Shown here in pieces: positions 33,101 to 41,806 of a stretch of 64,000 bases of DNA (its first letter is position 1; every line of letters starts with the position of its first letter). The translations under genes were made by a program, and so were the position numbers. Origin of the DNA: JALQUL01 sp040382935 (GTDB lineage Bacteria > Pseudomonadota > Gammaproteobacteria > Burkholderiales > Burkholderiaceae_C). A model generated the notes under the pieces. That model made no database searches, was not told where the DNA came from, and saw nothing but the letters and a program-made list of their open reading frames with translations. The stretch is taken from positions 18,868 through 82,867 of the forward strand of contig JBEIEP010000007.1 in the NCBI GenBank assembly GCA_040382935.1. Direction: 5' to 3'.

Positions 33101-33239
33101 GTTGGATTTTGCAAAAAGGTGGGATTTGGCGCTATCCTAGCCCAATCATTCATTTATCAAGCTAGAACAAAAACGCTGGAAAGCCGTGATTGCCAGGGCC
33201 CAAATCAAACCTGAGGGTACGGGGTAGTACGGTTGCGCC

Positions 33240-33285
33240 TTAAGGAGTCTCAGATCGCACATGGGGTTTTGCCGAGGTTCCTTAA
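33240..33285 (-). repeat. Solo end of the repeat element, copy 3, with TTAA target duplication
   Basis: Read on the minus strand, 33281 to about 33250 is GGAACCTCGGCAAAACCCCA followed by TGTGCGATCTGAGA. It is thus the same end sequence as the elements at 53896 and 58660. The 38-bp unit lies between two TTAA copies (33240-33243 and 33282-33285), as expected for a 4-bp target duplication. An inner deletion seems to have left only one end. Confidence 0.65.
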
Positions 33286-33332
33286 GGGTTGATACGCATA
33301 AGGCCTAGCAGGCCTTCGGTCAGAATTCGCGC

Positions 33333-35078
33333 ATGACACCTACCCAAATCATCGTTCTGGCCAGCCCCGTCTTTTTCTTGTTGATTGCGCTAGAGCTGGC
33401 CTGGAGCGCCAGTTCTAAAGCGCGGCTACCACTGTCCAAGGCCTACCGTATCAACGACATGGTCAACAGCATCAGCCTGGGAGTGATTAGCCAACTGAGC
33501 GGGGTGTTGCTCAAGGTGCTCACCATCGGCATCTATACCCTGGTGTTTAGCGCGGTGGCGGTCTACCCCGACCTGGCTTTTTGGAGTACCTGGTACGGCG
33601 TGCCGCTGGCCTTGGTTTTTTATGATTTGTGCTACTACTGGTTGCACCGGGCTGGCCACGTGGTTAATCTTTTTTGGGCGGCGCACGTGGCCCATCACCA
33701 AAGCCAGCATTACAACCTATCCACCGCTTTGCGGCAGTCTGCCACGCCATTCTTTGGTTGGATTTTTTACTTGCCTATGGTCTTTGCTGGTGTGCCACCT
33801 TTGATTTTTGCCATCGTTGGATTGATCAATTTGCTCTACCAGTTTTGGGTGCACACCGAACAAGTGGGCAAACTGGGGTGGTTTGACCGTTGGTTTTGCT
33901 CCCCCAGCAACCACCGGGTTCACCATGCCGTGAATGACCGCTATGTGGACCGCAACTACGGTGGGGTGCTGGTGATTTGGGATCGCCTATTTGGTAGCTT
34001 TCAGGAAGAGCTAGACGAGGAGCCCTGCGTGTATGGCACACGTGACCCACTCAATAGTTGGGACCCTCTTTGGGCCAATTTCAGTTTGTATTGGGGCCTG
34101 CTCAAAGTGTCTTGGCACACCCGGCGCTGGTCCGACAAGGTGGGTGTGTGGTTCAAACCCCCCGGCTGGTTGCCCGCTGATGTGGCGCAAACCCTGGGCA
34201 AGCCGGCATTTTCATTGGCCAGCGTGCAGACCTTTAACCCACCGCTTACGGGGCGGCAACAGGGTTTTGCATTGGTGCAATTCTTTTTGTGGTTCGGGGC
34301 CTCGTCGCTGTTGTTGTGGAATGTGCACACCCTTGCCCTTGCCGATATCGCCATTTGGTGCGCCGCGCTGGTGTTGGGCTTTTGGTCCTTAGGGCTGTTC
34401 ATGCAACGGCGTCTGTCCCTGTTGCAATTGCTGATGCTGCAAAGTGCGATTGTGGCCACCTTGGCATCGATTGGATTTCTGCCTTACTACATGGTGCTCA
34501 AACCCATCCCCATGTCGCTGGCCATGGTGTTCATTGTGCAAAGGGCTTACGCAGGTGGGGCGTTTGAGCGTGCCGACAAGCTGCTCTTGGCTGCGGCCTT
34601 TTTCTCGCTGGGGGGTGATGTTTTCTTGATGCTGCCCGGCAACTACTTTATCCCCGGACTGGCCTCGTTCTTGGTGGCCCACTTGTTCTACATTGTGTTG
34701 TTCAAACAGGGCCAGGCATGGTTCCCCAACAAGGGTGCGCTGGTTGGCGTGTTGGGCTTTGGTGCCCTCATGTACGCCATCTTGTGGAACGGACTTGGTG
34801 ATGTGGGTCTTAAAGTGGCGGTTGCAGCCTATGTCACTGTGATTTCACTCATGACTTCGCAAGCCATAGGAAGGGCGTCGGTGAATGGTGATGCGGCGGC
34901 CAAATGGGTGGCCATTGGGGCCTGTGTCTTTATGCTGAGCGACTCCTTCATCGCCATCAACCGTTTTGTAACGCCGGTGCCACTGTCCTCTTTGTGGATT
35001 TTGGCCACCTACTTTGCCGCGCAAATGCTGATTGTGCATTTTGCTAGGCCGGCGCATATCGGGGCCAAATCCCAGTGA
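33333..35078 (+). CDS. Fused sterol-desaturase/alkylglycerol-monooxygenase and YhhN (lysoplasmalogenase-like) membrane protein
   Basis: This 581-residue membrane protein has two domains. The N-terminal 320 residues are of the fatty-acid hydroxylase/sterol desaturase type, with all histidine boxes: HRAGH at 105-109, HVAHH at 118-122, His174 and HRVHH at 194-198. They bind two irons in the family, which includes alkylglycerol monooxygenase (TMEM195). The C-terminal part (about 375-575) matches YhhN/TMEM86, with GGDVFLMLPGN and MLSDSFIAINRF; human members hydrolyse lysoplasmalogens. Both halves act on ether lipids in animals, so a joint ether-lipid role is a fair inference. A perfect hairpin (33300-33306 with 33310-33316) lies just before the start. 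Confidence 0.85.
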   Translation: MTPTQIIVLASPVFFLLIALELAWSASSKARLPLSKAYRINDMVNSISLGVISQLSGVLLKVLTIGIYTLVFSAVAVYPDLAFWSTWYGVPLALVFYDLCYYWLHRAGHVVNLFWAAHVAHHQSQHYNLSTALRQSATPFFGWIFYLPMVFAGVPPLIFAIVGLINLLYQFWVHTEQVGKLGWFDRWFCSPSNHRVHHAVNDRYVDRNYGGVLVIWDRLFGSFQEELDEEPCVYGTRDPLNSWDPLWANFSLYWGLLKVSWHTRRWSDKVGVWFKPPGWLPADVAQTLGKPAFSLASVQTFNPPLTGRQQGFALVQFFLWFGASSLLLWNVHTLALADIAIWCAALVLGFWSLGLFMQRRLSLLQLLMLQSAIVATLASIGFLPYYMVLKPIPMSLAMVFIVQRAYAGGAFERADKLLLAAAFFSLGGDVFLMLPGNYFIPGLASFLVAHLFYIVLFKQGQAWFPNKGALVGVLGFGALMYAILWNGLGDVGLKVAVAAYVTVISLMTSQAIGRASVNGDAAAKWVAIGACVFMLSDSFIAINRFVTPVPLSSLWILATYFAAQMLIVHFARPAHIGAKSQ

Positions 35079-35083
35079 TTGAC

Positions 35084-35177
35084 CTAGCCTGAGCGCCGTG
35101 GGTTAAATTTCAATCAAACTCAAAGGAGTACGGCTTGATCTGTTGAACTTAATTTGCAGCAAAATTGGGACTTGACT
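35084..35177 (+). repeat. 94-bp dispersed repeat, copy A
   Basis: This segment matches the reverse complement of 63845-63938 with six differences. It occupies the gap between the desaturase fusion and gcdH and ends 117 bp before the gcdH start. The remaining gap (35178-35293) holds nothing I can assign beyond ordinary promoter-type sequence. Nothing in the repeat looks like a known mobile-element end. Confidence 0.85.
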
Positions 35178-35293
35178 CACCGCGAATGTGCCAGAATAAA
35201 CCCTAGCCGCTGACACACTATATTGCCACCCGCTCAGCTGCACGGTTCCCCCTCCAATCTGTTATTTACAACCCTTTTGGCAACACTAATCTT

Positions 35294-36478
35294 ATGGCCA
35301 CCTCTAAAAAAGCCAGCTTTGACTGGGCCGACCCCCTCTTGCTCAACCAGCAGTTAACCGACGACGAACGCCAGGTGCAAGCGGCCGCGGCCGCCTACTG
35401 CCAAGAGCAATTGGCCCCCCGCGTGTTGCAGGCCTTCAGATCTGAAACCACCGACCCCGCCATCTTTAGCGAAATGGGCGCACTGGGTTTACTAGGCCCA
35501 ACCATCCCCGAGGCCTATGGCGGCGCGGGCTTGAACTACGTGTGCTACGGCTTGGTGGCCCGCGAGGTGGAGCGTGTTGATTCGGGCTACCGCTCCATGA
35601 TGAGTGTGCAATCGTCCTTGGTGATGGTGCCCATCTACGAGTTTGGTACCGAGGCCCAGCGGCAAAAATACCTGCCCAAATTGGCCAGTGGCCAATGGAT
35701 AGGATGCTTTGGCCTGACCGAGCCCAACCACGGCTCCGACCCCGGCAGCATGGTCACCCGCGCCAAAAAAGTGGCGGGTGGCTACAGCCTGTCAGGTGCC
35801 AAGATGTGGATTTCCAACAGCCCCATTGCCGATGTGTTTGTGGTGTGGGCCAAAGACGACGAAGGGGCCATAAGAGGCTTTGTGCTTGAAAAAGACTGGA
35901 AAGGTTTGTCCGCACCCACCATCAAAGGCAAAGTGGGCTTGCGTGCCAGCATTACCGGTGAAATCGTCATGGACAATGTCTTTTGCCCCGAAGAAAACGC
36001 ATTTCCCGAGGTGCGCGGCCTTAAAGGCCCCTTTACCTGCCTCAACAGTGCCCGCTACGGCATTGCCTGGGGTGCATTGGGTGCCGCCGAAGACTGCTGG
36101 CACCGCGCCCGCCAATACACCCTGGACCGCCAGCAGTTTGGCAAGCCACTGGCAGCCAACCAACTGATTCAAAAAAAGCTGGCCGATATGCAAACCGAAA
36201 TCACGCTAGGTTTGCAAGGCTGCCTGCGTTTGGGTCGCATGAAAGACGAGGGCTCTGCCTCGGTCGAAATCACCTCCATCATGAAGCGCAATAGCTGCGG
36301 CAAGGCCCTGGACATCGCCCGCCTGGCCCGCGACATGATGGGAGGCAATGGCATCAGCGATGAGTTTGGTGTGGCCCGGCATCTGGTTAACCTAGAGGTG
36401 GTCAACACCTATGAGGGCACACACGACATTCACGCCCTGATTTTGGGGCGTGCCATGACCGGGATTGCCGCTTTTTAG
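35294..36478 (+). CDS. gcdH: Glutaryl-CoA dehydrogenase
   Basis: This 394-residue acyl-CoA dehydrogenase oxidises and decarboxylates glutaryl-CoA to crotonyl-CoA in lysine, tryptophan and aromatic degradation. The family marks are GCFGLTEPNHGSDPGSM (FAD and substrate loop, about residues 137-153), FxWISN-like AKMWISNSPIADVFVVWAK, RxQFGKP-like DRQQFGKPLAANQLIQ and the catalytic Glu in VNTYEGTHDIHALILG near 377. The SGYRSMMSVQSSL stretch distinguishes GcdH from other acyl-CoA dehydrogenases. The gene is monocistronic in this window. Confidence 0.93.
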   Translation: MATSKKASFDWADPLLLNQQLTDDERQVQAAAAAYCQEQLAPRVLQAFRSETTDPAIFSEMGALGLLGPTIPEAYGGAGLNYVCYGLVAREVERVDSGYRSMMSVQSSLVMVPIYEFGTEAQRQKYLPKLASGQWIGCFGLTEPNHGSDPGSMVTRAKKVAGGYSLSGAKMWISNSPIADVFVVWAKDDEGAIRGFVLEKDWKGLSAPTIKGKVGLRASITGEIVMDNVFCPEENAFPEVRGLKGPFTCLNSARYGIAWGALGAAEDCWHRARQYTLDRQQFGKPLAANQLIQKKLADMQTEITLGLQGCLRLGRMKDEGSASVEITSIMKRNSCGKALDIARLARDMMGGNGISDEFGVARHLVNLEVVNTYEGTHDIHALILGRAMTGIAAF

Positions 36479-36522
36479 AACGGCGTACCCTTGGGCAACG
36501 CGTTTGCACACCCTCGTTACCT

Positions 36523-36678
36523 CTATTGGTCAAGATGTAATAAGGTGTCCGCACCACAGTCGTCTGGTGCCTCTAAGGTAAACTTCCAGTTGTTTGGTCC
36601 TATGAGTTCACGGCAGTTTGGCTCTAGGTCTGTTTCACCTTCTGCCGCGATGCACATCACGTGTAAATCGCAGCGCAT
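36523..36678 (-). CDS. Possible 51-residue cysteine-containing protein
   Basis: A minus-strand open frame runs from ATG 36678 to TAG 36523-36525. The peptide has protein-like composition (MRCDLHVMCIAAEGETDLEP, later LIGPNNWKFTLEAPDDCGAD) and four cysteines at positions 3, 9, 22 and 41. A GGAGG lies upstream, but 15 bases from the ATG, which is long. It is divergent from mltD. No family is recognised and it could be a remnant of a larger gene. It is the only coding signal in the 246-bp gap after gcdH. Confidence 0.35.
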   Translation of the reverse strand: MRCDLHVMCIAAEGETDLEPNCRELIGPNNWKFTLEAPDDCGADTLLHLDQ

Positions 36679-36724
36679 GGTCGGCATTGACTGCCTCCAT
36701 ATTTAGCGTTCAAGCACAGATCTC

Positions 36725-38359
36725 ATGACATTCACACCTAAGCTATCTTTTTTTGCGCTATGCCGTCGGATCACTGAATTGGGCCTCCTTGGGGTATTGT
36801 GTGCGGGTGCGTACGCGCAGGAATTGTCCCCGGTGGTGCCGTTTACGATTCCTGCCGTGAACGCTACCGAGCACACACCCATACCCTACACCCCTTATCT
36901 GGCGACACCAGGGCAAAAAGCCGCGGATTCGCCGTCAGTTCTCGAGCCGATTGCCGCCACGCAAGAAATTGCTTTGACTGAAAGTTACCAAACCTTGGAC
37001 GCCGACCTGTGGGCACGCATTCGTCGAGGCTTTGCCATGCCCGACCTCAAAAACGCGTGGGTCAACAGCCAAGAGCAGTGGTACGCCACCCGGCCCGACT
37101 ACATCGGACGTATGACCACACGGTCTTCTAAATACCTCTACCACATCGTTGAGGAGTTGGAGCGGCGCAATATGCCCACCGAGTTGGCCTTGTTGCCCTT
37201 TATCGAGAGCGCGTTTAACCCCAAGGCGGTCTCGTCGGCCAAAGCGGCGGGAATGTGGCAATTCATTCCCAGCACCGGCAAGGATTTCTCGCTCAAGCAA
37301 AACCAGTTACGTGACGACCGGCGAGATGTGCTGGCGTCCACGCGCGCGGCCCTAGATTACCTGCAAAAACTGTATGGCATGTTTGGTGATTGGCACCTGG
37401 CGCTTGCCGCATATAACTGGGGTGAAGGTTCGGTTGGTCGTGCCCAAGCAAAAAACAAACGCGCCGGGCTGGGGCTTGACTACACGAGTCTGAAAATGCC
37501 CGATGAAACGCGCAACTATGTGCCCAAGTTGCAGGCGGTGAAAAACATTGTGAGTGACCCCGCTGTGTTTAATGTTCAACTGCCTGAAATTCCCAATCAC
37601 CCCTACTTCAAAAGTGTCCCCATTGCGAAAGACGTGGATGTCGCGCTAGCTGCCAAATTGGCTGAAATTGGCCTTGAAGACTTCAAGTCGCTCAACCCCT
37701 CTGCCAACAAACCCACTATATTTGCAGCGGGCACTCCTTACATCTTGCTGCCCTGGGACAACGTAGGGATTTTCCAGCGCAACCTGGCCATTCACAACGG
37801 GCAAACGGCAGGCTGGACGGTTTGGACCGCCCCGTCAGTGACCAAGGTGGCAGATGCCGCACGCAGATTTAGCATGTCAGAGGCGCAGTTCAGAGAAATC
37901 AACAGCATTCCGCCCCGCATGCTCATCAAGGCCGGCTCCACCCTGCTGGTGCCTAGGTCGGCCCATCAAAGCGCCGATGTTTCTGAGCACGTTGCAGATA
38001 ACGCCCAACTGAGTTTGCAGGCCGAGGTCGCATTGGTCAAACGCAGGCTGACGATCACAAAACCTGAGAGTTTGGCCGCGTTTGCCAAACGCACGGGTCA
38101 ATCGGCCGCCAACGTGGCCGCATGGAACAACGTCTCCCTCAACGCCAGTTTCAAGCCCAAGCAAACCGTCGTGATTTGGGTGCCTCAAAAAGCCAGGCAG
38201 GGTAAAAAAGTAGGCCCAAGCGTTGCTGTCAAAAAAAAAATGAGCACGGGTAGTAAAGCGCAGTCCAAAACAGCCACCAAAACAGGCAGCAAAAAGCCGA
38301 CCAAGGCCAAGGCAAAAAAGCCCTCCGCATCACCCAAGATTCAAGCCAAAGCCAAGTGA
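36725..38359 (+). CDS. mltD: Membrane-bound lytic murein transglycosylase D with LysM domains
   Basis: This 544-residue protein has a signal peptide (about residues 1-33, ending AGAYAQE). The SLT catalytic domain has Glu161 in LLPFIESAFNPKAVSSAKAAGMWQFIP and AAYNWGEGSVGRA. LysM-type repeats follow at about 365-410 and 438-488, with a LysM-like turn near 335. It cleaves peptidoglycan glycan strands with formation of 1,6-anhydro ends. The last 55 residues are extremely Lys/Ser/Ala-rich, unlike E. coli MltD, and could bind acidic wall polymers or be disordered. The N-terminal lipobox of E. coli MltD is not obvious. Confidence 0.9.
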   Translation: MTFTPKLSFFALCRRITELGLLGVLCAGAYAQELSPVVPFTIPAVNATEHTPIPYTPYLATPGQKAADSPSVLEPIAATQEIALTESYQTLDADLWARIRRGFAMPDLKNAWVNSQEQWYATRPDYIGRMTTRSSKYLYHIVEELERRNMPTELALLPFIESAFNPKAVSSAKAAGMWQFIPSTGKDFSLKQNQLRDDRRDVLASTRAALDYLQKLYGMFGDWHLALAAYNWGEGSVGRAQAKNKRAGLGLDYTSLKMPDETRNYVPKLQAVKNIVSDPAVFNVQLPEIPNHPYFKSVPIAKDVDVALAAKLAEIGLEDFKSLNPSANKPTIFAAGTPYILLPWDNVGIFQRNLAIHNGQTAGWTVWTAPSVTKVADAARRFSMSEAQFREINSIPPRMLIKAGSTLLVPRSAHQSADVSEHVADNAQLSLQAEVALVKRRLTITKPESLAAFAKRTGQSAANVAAWNNVSLNASFKPKQTVVIWVPQKARQGKKVGPSVAVKKKMSTGSKAQSKTATKTGSKKPTKAKAKKPSASPKIQAKAK

Positions 38360-38364
38360 TCCCT

Positions 38365-38895
38365 TTAGGTGGCCGCCGGGCGCTTGGTTCTGGATTTGTC
38401 AAATCGCGCACTAGCGCCGTAGGCTTCCAGGCCTAGGCGCACCACGGTGGCCACTGCGGGCCCCACTTCCTCATCAAATTCCGCTTCTGCCCTGGCCACT
38501 GCCTGTTCAAAGGCCTGCAACCAAAGCAATCCTTCGTTCGTCCATTGCACTTTGCAGGCCCGTTTATCGTGCAAGGCCGGTGCTTTGGTGACCAAACCCC
38601 AGGCCTCGCATTGCCCGACCAACGCACTCATGGCCTGTTTGCTCACCCCTGCCTCCAAGGCCAAGGCGTTGGGCGTGGCCCCCTCGCGGGGCAAATGGCG
38701 TGTTATGTGGATGTGTGCCGCCACCAATTGGCCACGCCGTGCCAGGTGTGTTAATGCCAAAGACAAGTCGGGATGGTGGGCCATCAGGTGCAAGACCCGC
38801 GCATCAAAGCGTCGTAGTGCATCGCCTAGGCGACGCCCCAAGTGTTGTGCTTGTCTTGAATCATTAATAAACTTTTGAGATGAAATCATAAGCAT
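38365..38895 (-). CDS. MarR-family transcriptional regulator
   Basis: This 176-residue protein has a winged-helix region at about residues 70-125 (HITRHLPREGATPNALALEAGVSKQAMSALVGQCEAWGLVTKAPALHDKRACKVQWT). It matches the MarR pattern of a recognition helix followed by a D-x-R wing. The N-terminus has several possible starts (38895, 38889, 38886). It ends 5 bp from mltD on the opposite strand and is divergent from recA across 138 bp of AT-rich DNA, so its promoter region adjoins the SOS-controlled recA promoter. Its ligand and targets are unknown. Confidence 0.85.
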   Translation of the reverse strand: MLMISSQKFINDSRQAQHLGRRLGDALRRFDARVLHLMAHHPDLSLALTHLARRGQLVAAHIHITRHLPREGATPNALALEAGVSKQAMSALVGQCEAWGLVTKAPALHDKRACKVQWTNEGLLWLQAFEQAVARAEAEFDEEVGPAVATVVRLGLEAYGASARFDKSRTKRPAAT

Positions 38896-38957
38896 GAAAA
38901 TAGTAAATCAAATTGACTATAAATTCTAACAAATAGTTTTAATACCGCTTTAAACTA

Positions 38958-38973
38958 CTGTTCAAGTATCCAG
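38958..38973 (+). promoter_or_regulatory. LexA-type SOS box upstream of recA
   Basis: CTGTTCAAGTATCCAG fits the LexA pattern CTGT-N8-ACAG with one mismatch in the right half (CCAG). It lies 61 bp before the recA start in an AT-rich promoter region, where an SOS box is expected. Confidence 0.6.
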
Positions 38974-39033
38974 TCTGTTGAAATCATCAGATCGCTTACA
39001 GGGTTCTAACAACTTGATTTAAAAGGATAATTT

Positions 39034-40176
39034 ATGGACGCACACAACCGCTCAGGCAGCACCGTTAACGCTGGTGAAAAGGCCAAAGCCCTGCAAGCTG
39101 CATTGGCGCAAATCGAAAAGCAATTTGGCAAAGGCACCATCATGCGCCTAGGCGAAGGCGAGGTCATTGAAGACATTCAGGTGGTTTCCACCGGCTCATT
39201 AGGCCTGGACGTAGCTCTGGGCGTGGGCGGTTTGCCAAGGGGGCGCGTCATCGAAATCTATGGCCCGGAGTCATCCGGCAAAACCACTTTAACCCTGCAA
39301 GTGATTGCCGAAATGCAAAAGCAAGGCGGCACCTGCGCTTTTGTGGATGCCGAGCATGCGCTAGATACCCAATACGCCCAAGCACTGGGCGTGAACCTGC
39401 AAGACATGCTGATCAGCCAACCCGATACCGGCGAGCAAGCCCTTGAAATCGTCGATTCCTTGGTGCGCTCAGGCGCGGTTGATCTGGTGGTGATTGATTC
39501 GGTGGCAGCCCTCACCCCCAAGGCCGAGCTAGAAGGTGAAATGGGCGATTCACTGCCCGGCTTGCAAGCCCGCCTCATGAGCCAGGCCTTGCGCAAGCTC
39601 ACTGCCACCATCAAAAAAGCCAATTGCATGGTGATTTTTATCAACCAGATCCGCATGAAGATTGGCGTCATGTTCGGCTCACCCGAAACCACCACTGGTG
39701 GCAACGCCCTCAAGTTTTACGCCTCGGTTCGCCTAGATATCCGTCGCACGGGCACCATCAAAAAAGGTGAAGACTCCATCGGTAACGAAACCAAAGTCAA
39801 AGTGGTCAAAAACAAGGTGGCACCTCCCTTCAAAACCGCCGAATTTGACATCATGTTTGGCACCGGTATCTCCCGCGAGGGCGAAATCATTGACTTGGGC
39901 GTACTGCACCGTGTGGTTGAAAAATCCGGAGCCTGGTACGCCTACAACGGTGAAAAAATTGGACAAGGCCGCGACAACGCGCGGGAATTCCTCAAAGAAA
40001 ACCCTGACCTGTCTCATGAAATCGAAAACAAAGTGCGCACGGCCCTCGGCGTCCCTTTACTGCCCAGTCTGGTCACAGGCAGCGCAGCCAAAGACGCTGT
40101 GGCCGACAAGGCCCCCGGTTCCAAGCCTGAGTCCATCCCTAAGGCTGCCAAAGCAGCGCCAGCGCTAACCCTGTAA
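39034..40176 (+). CDS. recA: Recombinase A
   Basis: This 380-residue protein mediates homologous recombination and co-protease activation of LexA. Walker A is GPESSGKTTL at about residues 76-85. The signature ALKFYASVRLDIRRTG and the DNA-binding loop sequences (GVMFGSPETTTGGNALK) are complete. The C-terminal tail (residues 350-380) is Ala/Lys/Pro-rich rather than acidic. The gene is preceded by a LexA-type box and an AAGGAT ribosome binding site, and is followed by recX in the same direction. Confidence 0.97.
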   Translation: MDAHNRSGSTVNAGEKAKALQAALAQIEKQFGKGTIMRLGEGEVIEDIQVVSTGSLGLDVALGVGGLPRGRVIEIYGPESSGKTTLTLQVIAEMQKQGGTCAFVDAEHALDTQYAQALGVNLQDMLISQPDTGEQALEIVDSLVRSGAVDLVVIDSVAALTPKAELEGEMGDSLPGLQARLMSQALRKLTATIKKANCMVIFINQIRMKIGVMFGSPETTTGGNALKFYASVRLDIRRTGTIKKGEDSIGNETKVKVVKNKVAPPFKTAEFDIMFGTGISREGEIIDLGVLHRVVEKSGAWYAYNGEKIGQGRDNAREFLKENPDLSHEIENKVRTALGVPLLPSLVTGSAAKDAVADKAPGSKPESIPKAAKAAPALTL

Positions 40177-40254
40177 CCCACTTGCCAGCCCACGTACTGT
40201 CTGCAAATGATGTCTGAACGCGGCGCTAAGCCCGGCACGTACAGAACGGCCCGC

Positions 40255-40740
40255 ATGACGGACACCACCAGCTCACCCAATGCAGCCGCCTCCCCCAGCC
40301 TTAAAAGCCGGGCGCTGCGCTTGCTCGCCCAGCGTGAACACACCCGCCTTGAGCTACAGCAAAAACTAAGTCCCTACGAGCCCGCGCCCGACGAGTTGAA
40401 CAGCGTACTTGACCGGCTAGAGCAGGCGGGCCTGATCAACGAATCTCGCGTGCTGGCATCGGTGTTGTACCGCCGATCCGCGCAGCGCGGAGCGGTTCGC
40501 ATCACCAACGAGCTGCAGCAAAAAGGGGTGTCACCGGCTTTGATCGCGCAGGCTGAGGCTGAACTCAAAACCACAGAGGTGTCTCGTGCCCGCGCCGTCT
40601 GGCAAAAAAAGTTCGGAACAGTTGCCGCCACAGCACAAGAACACGCGCGGCAGTGGCGCTTTATGAGCGGTCGCGGGTTTGATGCCGGCGTGGTACGGCA
40701 AATTCTTAGCGCCCACCCCGGTGGGGACGACGAGGCCTAA
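40255..40740 (+). CDS. recX: Regulatory protein RecX
   Basis: With the start at ATG 40255 the protein has 161 residues, within the usual RecX length; an in-frame ATG at 40207 would add 16 unconserved residues. RecX modules are visible as three-helix repeats: SLKSRALRLLAQREHTRLELQQKL, VLDRLEQAGLINESRVLASVLYRRSAQRGAVRITNELQQKGV and ARQWRFMSGRGFDAGVVRQIL. RecX binds RecA filaments and limits their extension. The recA-recX order, with a short gap and same strand, supports co-transcription under SOS control. Confidence 0.9.
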   Translation: MTDTTSSPNAAASPSLKSRALRLLAQREHTRLELQQKLSPYEPAPDELNSVLDRLEQAGLINESRVLASVLYRRSAQRGAVRITNELQQKGVSPALIAQAEAELKTTEVSRARAVWQKKFGTVAATAQEHARQWRFMSGRGFDAGVVRQILSAHPGGDDEA

Positions 40741-40757
40741 CAAGCACCTCAGCCCCG

Positions 40758-41669
40758 CTAAATCCCCAGCATCAAGGACAAATTCTGCACCGCCGCCCCA
40801 CTGGCGCCTTTGCCCAAGTTGTCCAACCGTGCCACCAGCACCGCCTGCCGGTGCTGGTCATTTGCAAACACCCGTAGTTCCAGCCTGTTGCTGTCGTTAA
40901 GTGCCAGTGCATCCAACTTGCCGTCCAAGGTGGGAGGCAACACCTTCACCCATTGGCTGTCCTGGTAATGTGCCGCCAGCGCGTCGTGCAGGTCGGCCGC
41001 CTTGGGCTGCTTGGGCAAGAGGTCAAGGTACAGGGGCAACTGCACCAACATTCCCTGCGCAAAGTTCCCGACCGAGGGCATAAACAGGGGGCGGCGCACC
41101 AAGCCGGTATAGGCCATGATCTCAGGAATATGCTTGTGCGACAGGCCCAGGGCATAAGCCTCGTGCAGTGGTGCCTCCTTTTTTTCATAGGCATCAATCA
41201 TGCTGCGCCCACCACCCGAGTATCCGCTCACTGCAGGCAAGTTGACCGGATGGTCAGTGGGCAGCCAACCGGCATCCACCAGTGGGCGGATGAGTGCAAT
41301 GGCCCCTGTGGCGTAGCACCCCGGATTGGACACGTAGCGCGCACGGCGTATGTAGTCTGCCTGCCCCTTGCACAACTCAGGAAAACCGTACACCCAGCCA
41401 GGTGAGGTGCGGTGCGCCGTTGAGGCGTCAATCACCCGTGGCCCCGGTCCCTCAAGCGCCTCAATCATCGCCACCGATTCCCGCGCGGCGGCGTCGTGCA
41501 GGCACAGCACCACCAAGTCCGCCTGCGCCATGCGCTCCTTCTTAGCCTCTGGGTCTTTGCGCCGGTTGGCATCAATGCCAAGTAGCGTCACGCCGTCAAA
41601 ACCAAGCAAACGCTCTCGAATCTGTAGCCCCGTTGTGCCAGCCTCTCCATCAATGAATATCTTGGCCAT
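40758..41669 (-). CDS. argC: N-acetyl-gamma-glutamyl-phosphate reductase (short type)
   Basis: This 303-residue enzyme reduces N-acetylglutamyl phosphate to the semialdehyde in arginine synthesis. It has the short type-2 ArgC length. An N-terminal Rossmann start IFIDGEAGTTGLQIRERL is present, as is the nucleophilic Cys in SNPGCYATGAIALI near residue 118 and the downstream SGYSGGGRSMID substrate loop. The gene converges on recX. With argG at 15.5 kb, the window holds two arginine-pathway genes that are not in one operon. Confidence 0.93.
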   Translation of the reverse strand: MAKIFIDGEAGTTGLQIRERLLGFDGVTLLGIDANRRKDPEAKKERMAQADLVVLCLHDAAARESVAMIEALEGPGPRVIDASTAHRTSPGWVYGFPELCKGQADYIRRARYVSNPGCYATGAIALIRPLVDAGWLPTDHPVNLPAVSGYSGGGRSMIDAYEKKEAPLHEAYALGLSHKHIPEIMAYTGLVRRPLFMPSVGNFAQGMLVQLPLYLDLLPKQPKAADLHDALAAHYQDSQWVKVLPPTLDGKLDALALNDSNRLELRVFANDQHRQAVLVARLDNLGKGASGAAVQNLSLMLGI

Positions 41670-41806
41670 ATGTACGCCTCAGTAAGTTCAAATTCAGAAT
41701 GTTGCAATGCGACATGATACAGTGCGGCTTGTTTTGGCAAGGCTCGTCACCCGTCAATTTGTACGGTTGCGGCACCACTTTAGCGTTACTAGGAAGAACC
41801 AACCCC

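Noticed and set aside
36491..36706. Plus-strand frame of 71 codons after gcdH
   Set aside because: It is antisense to a more protein-like minus-strand frame, and its composition (many Ser and Arg, no domain) is shadow-like.
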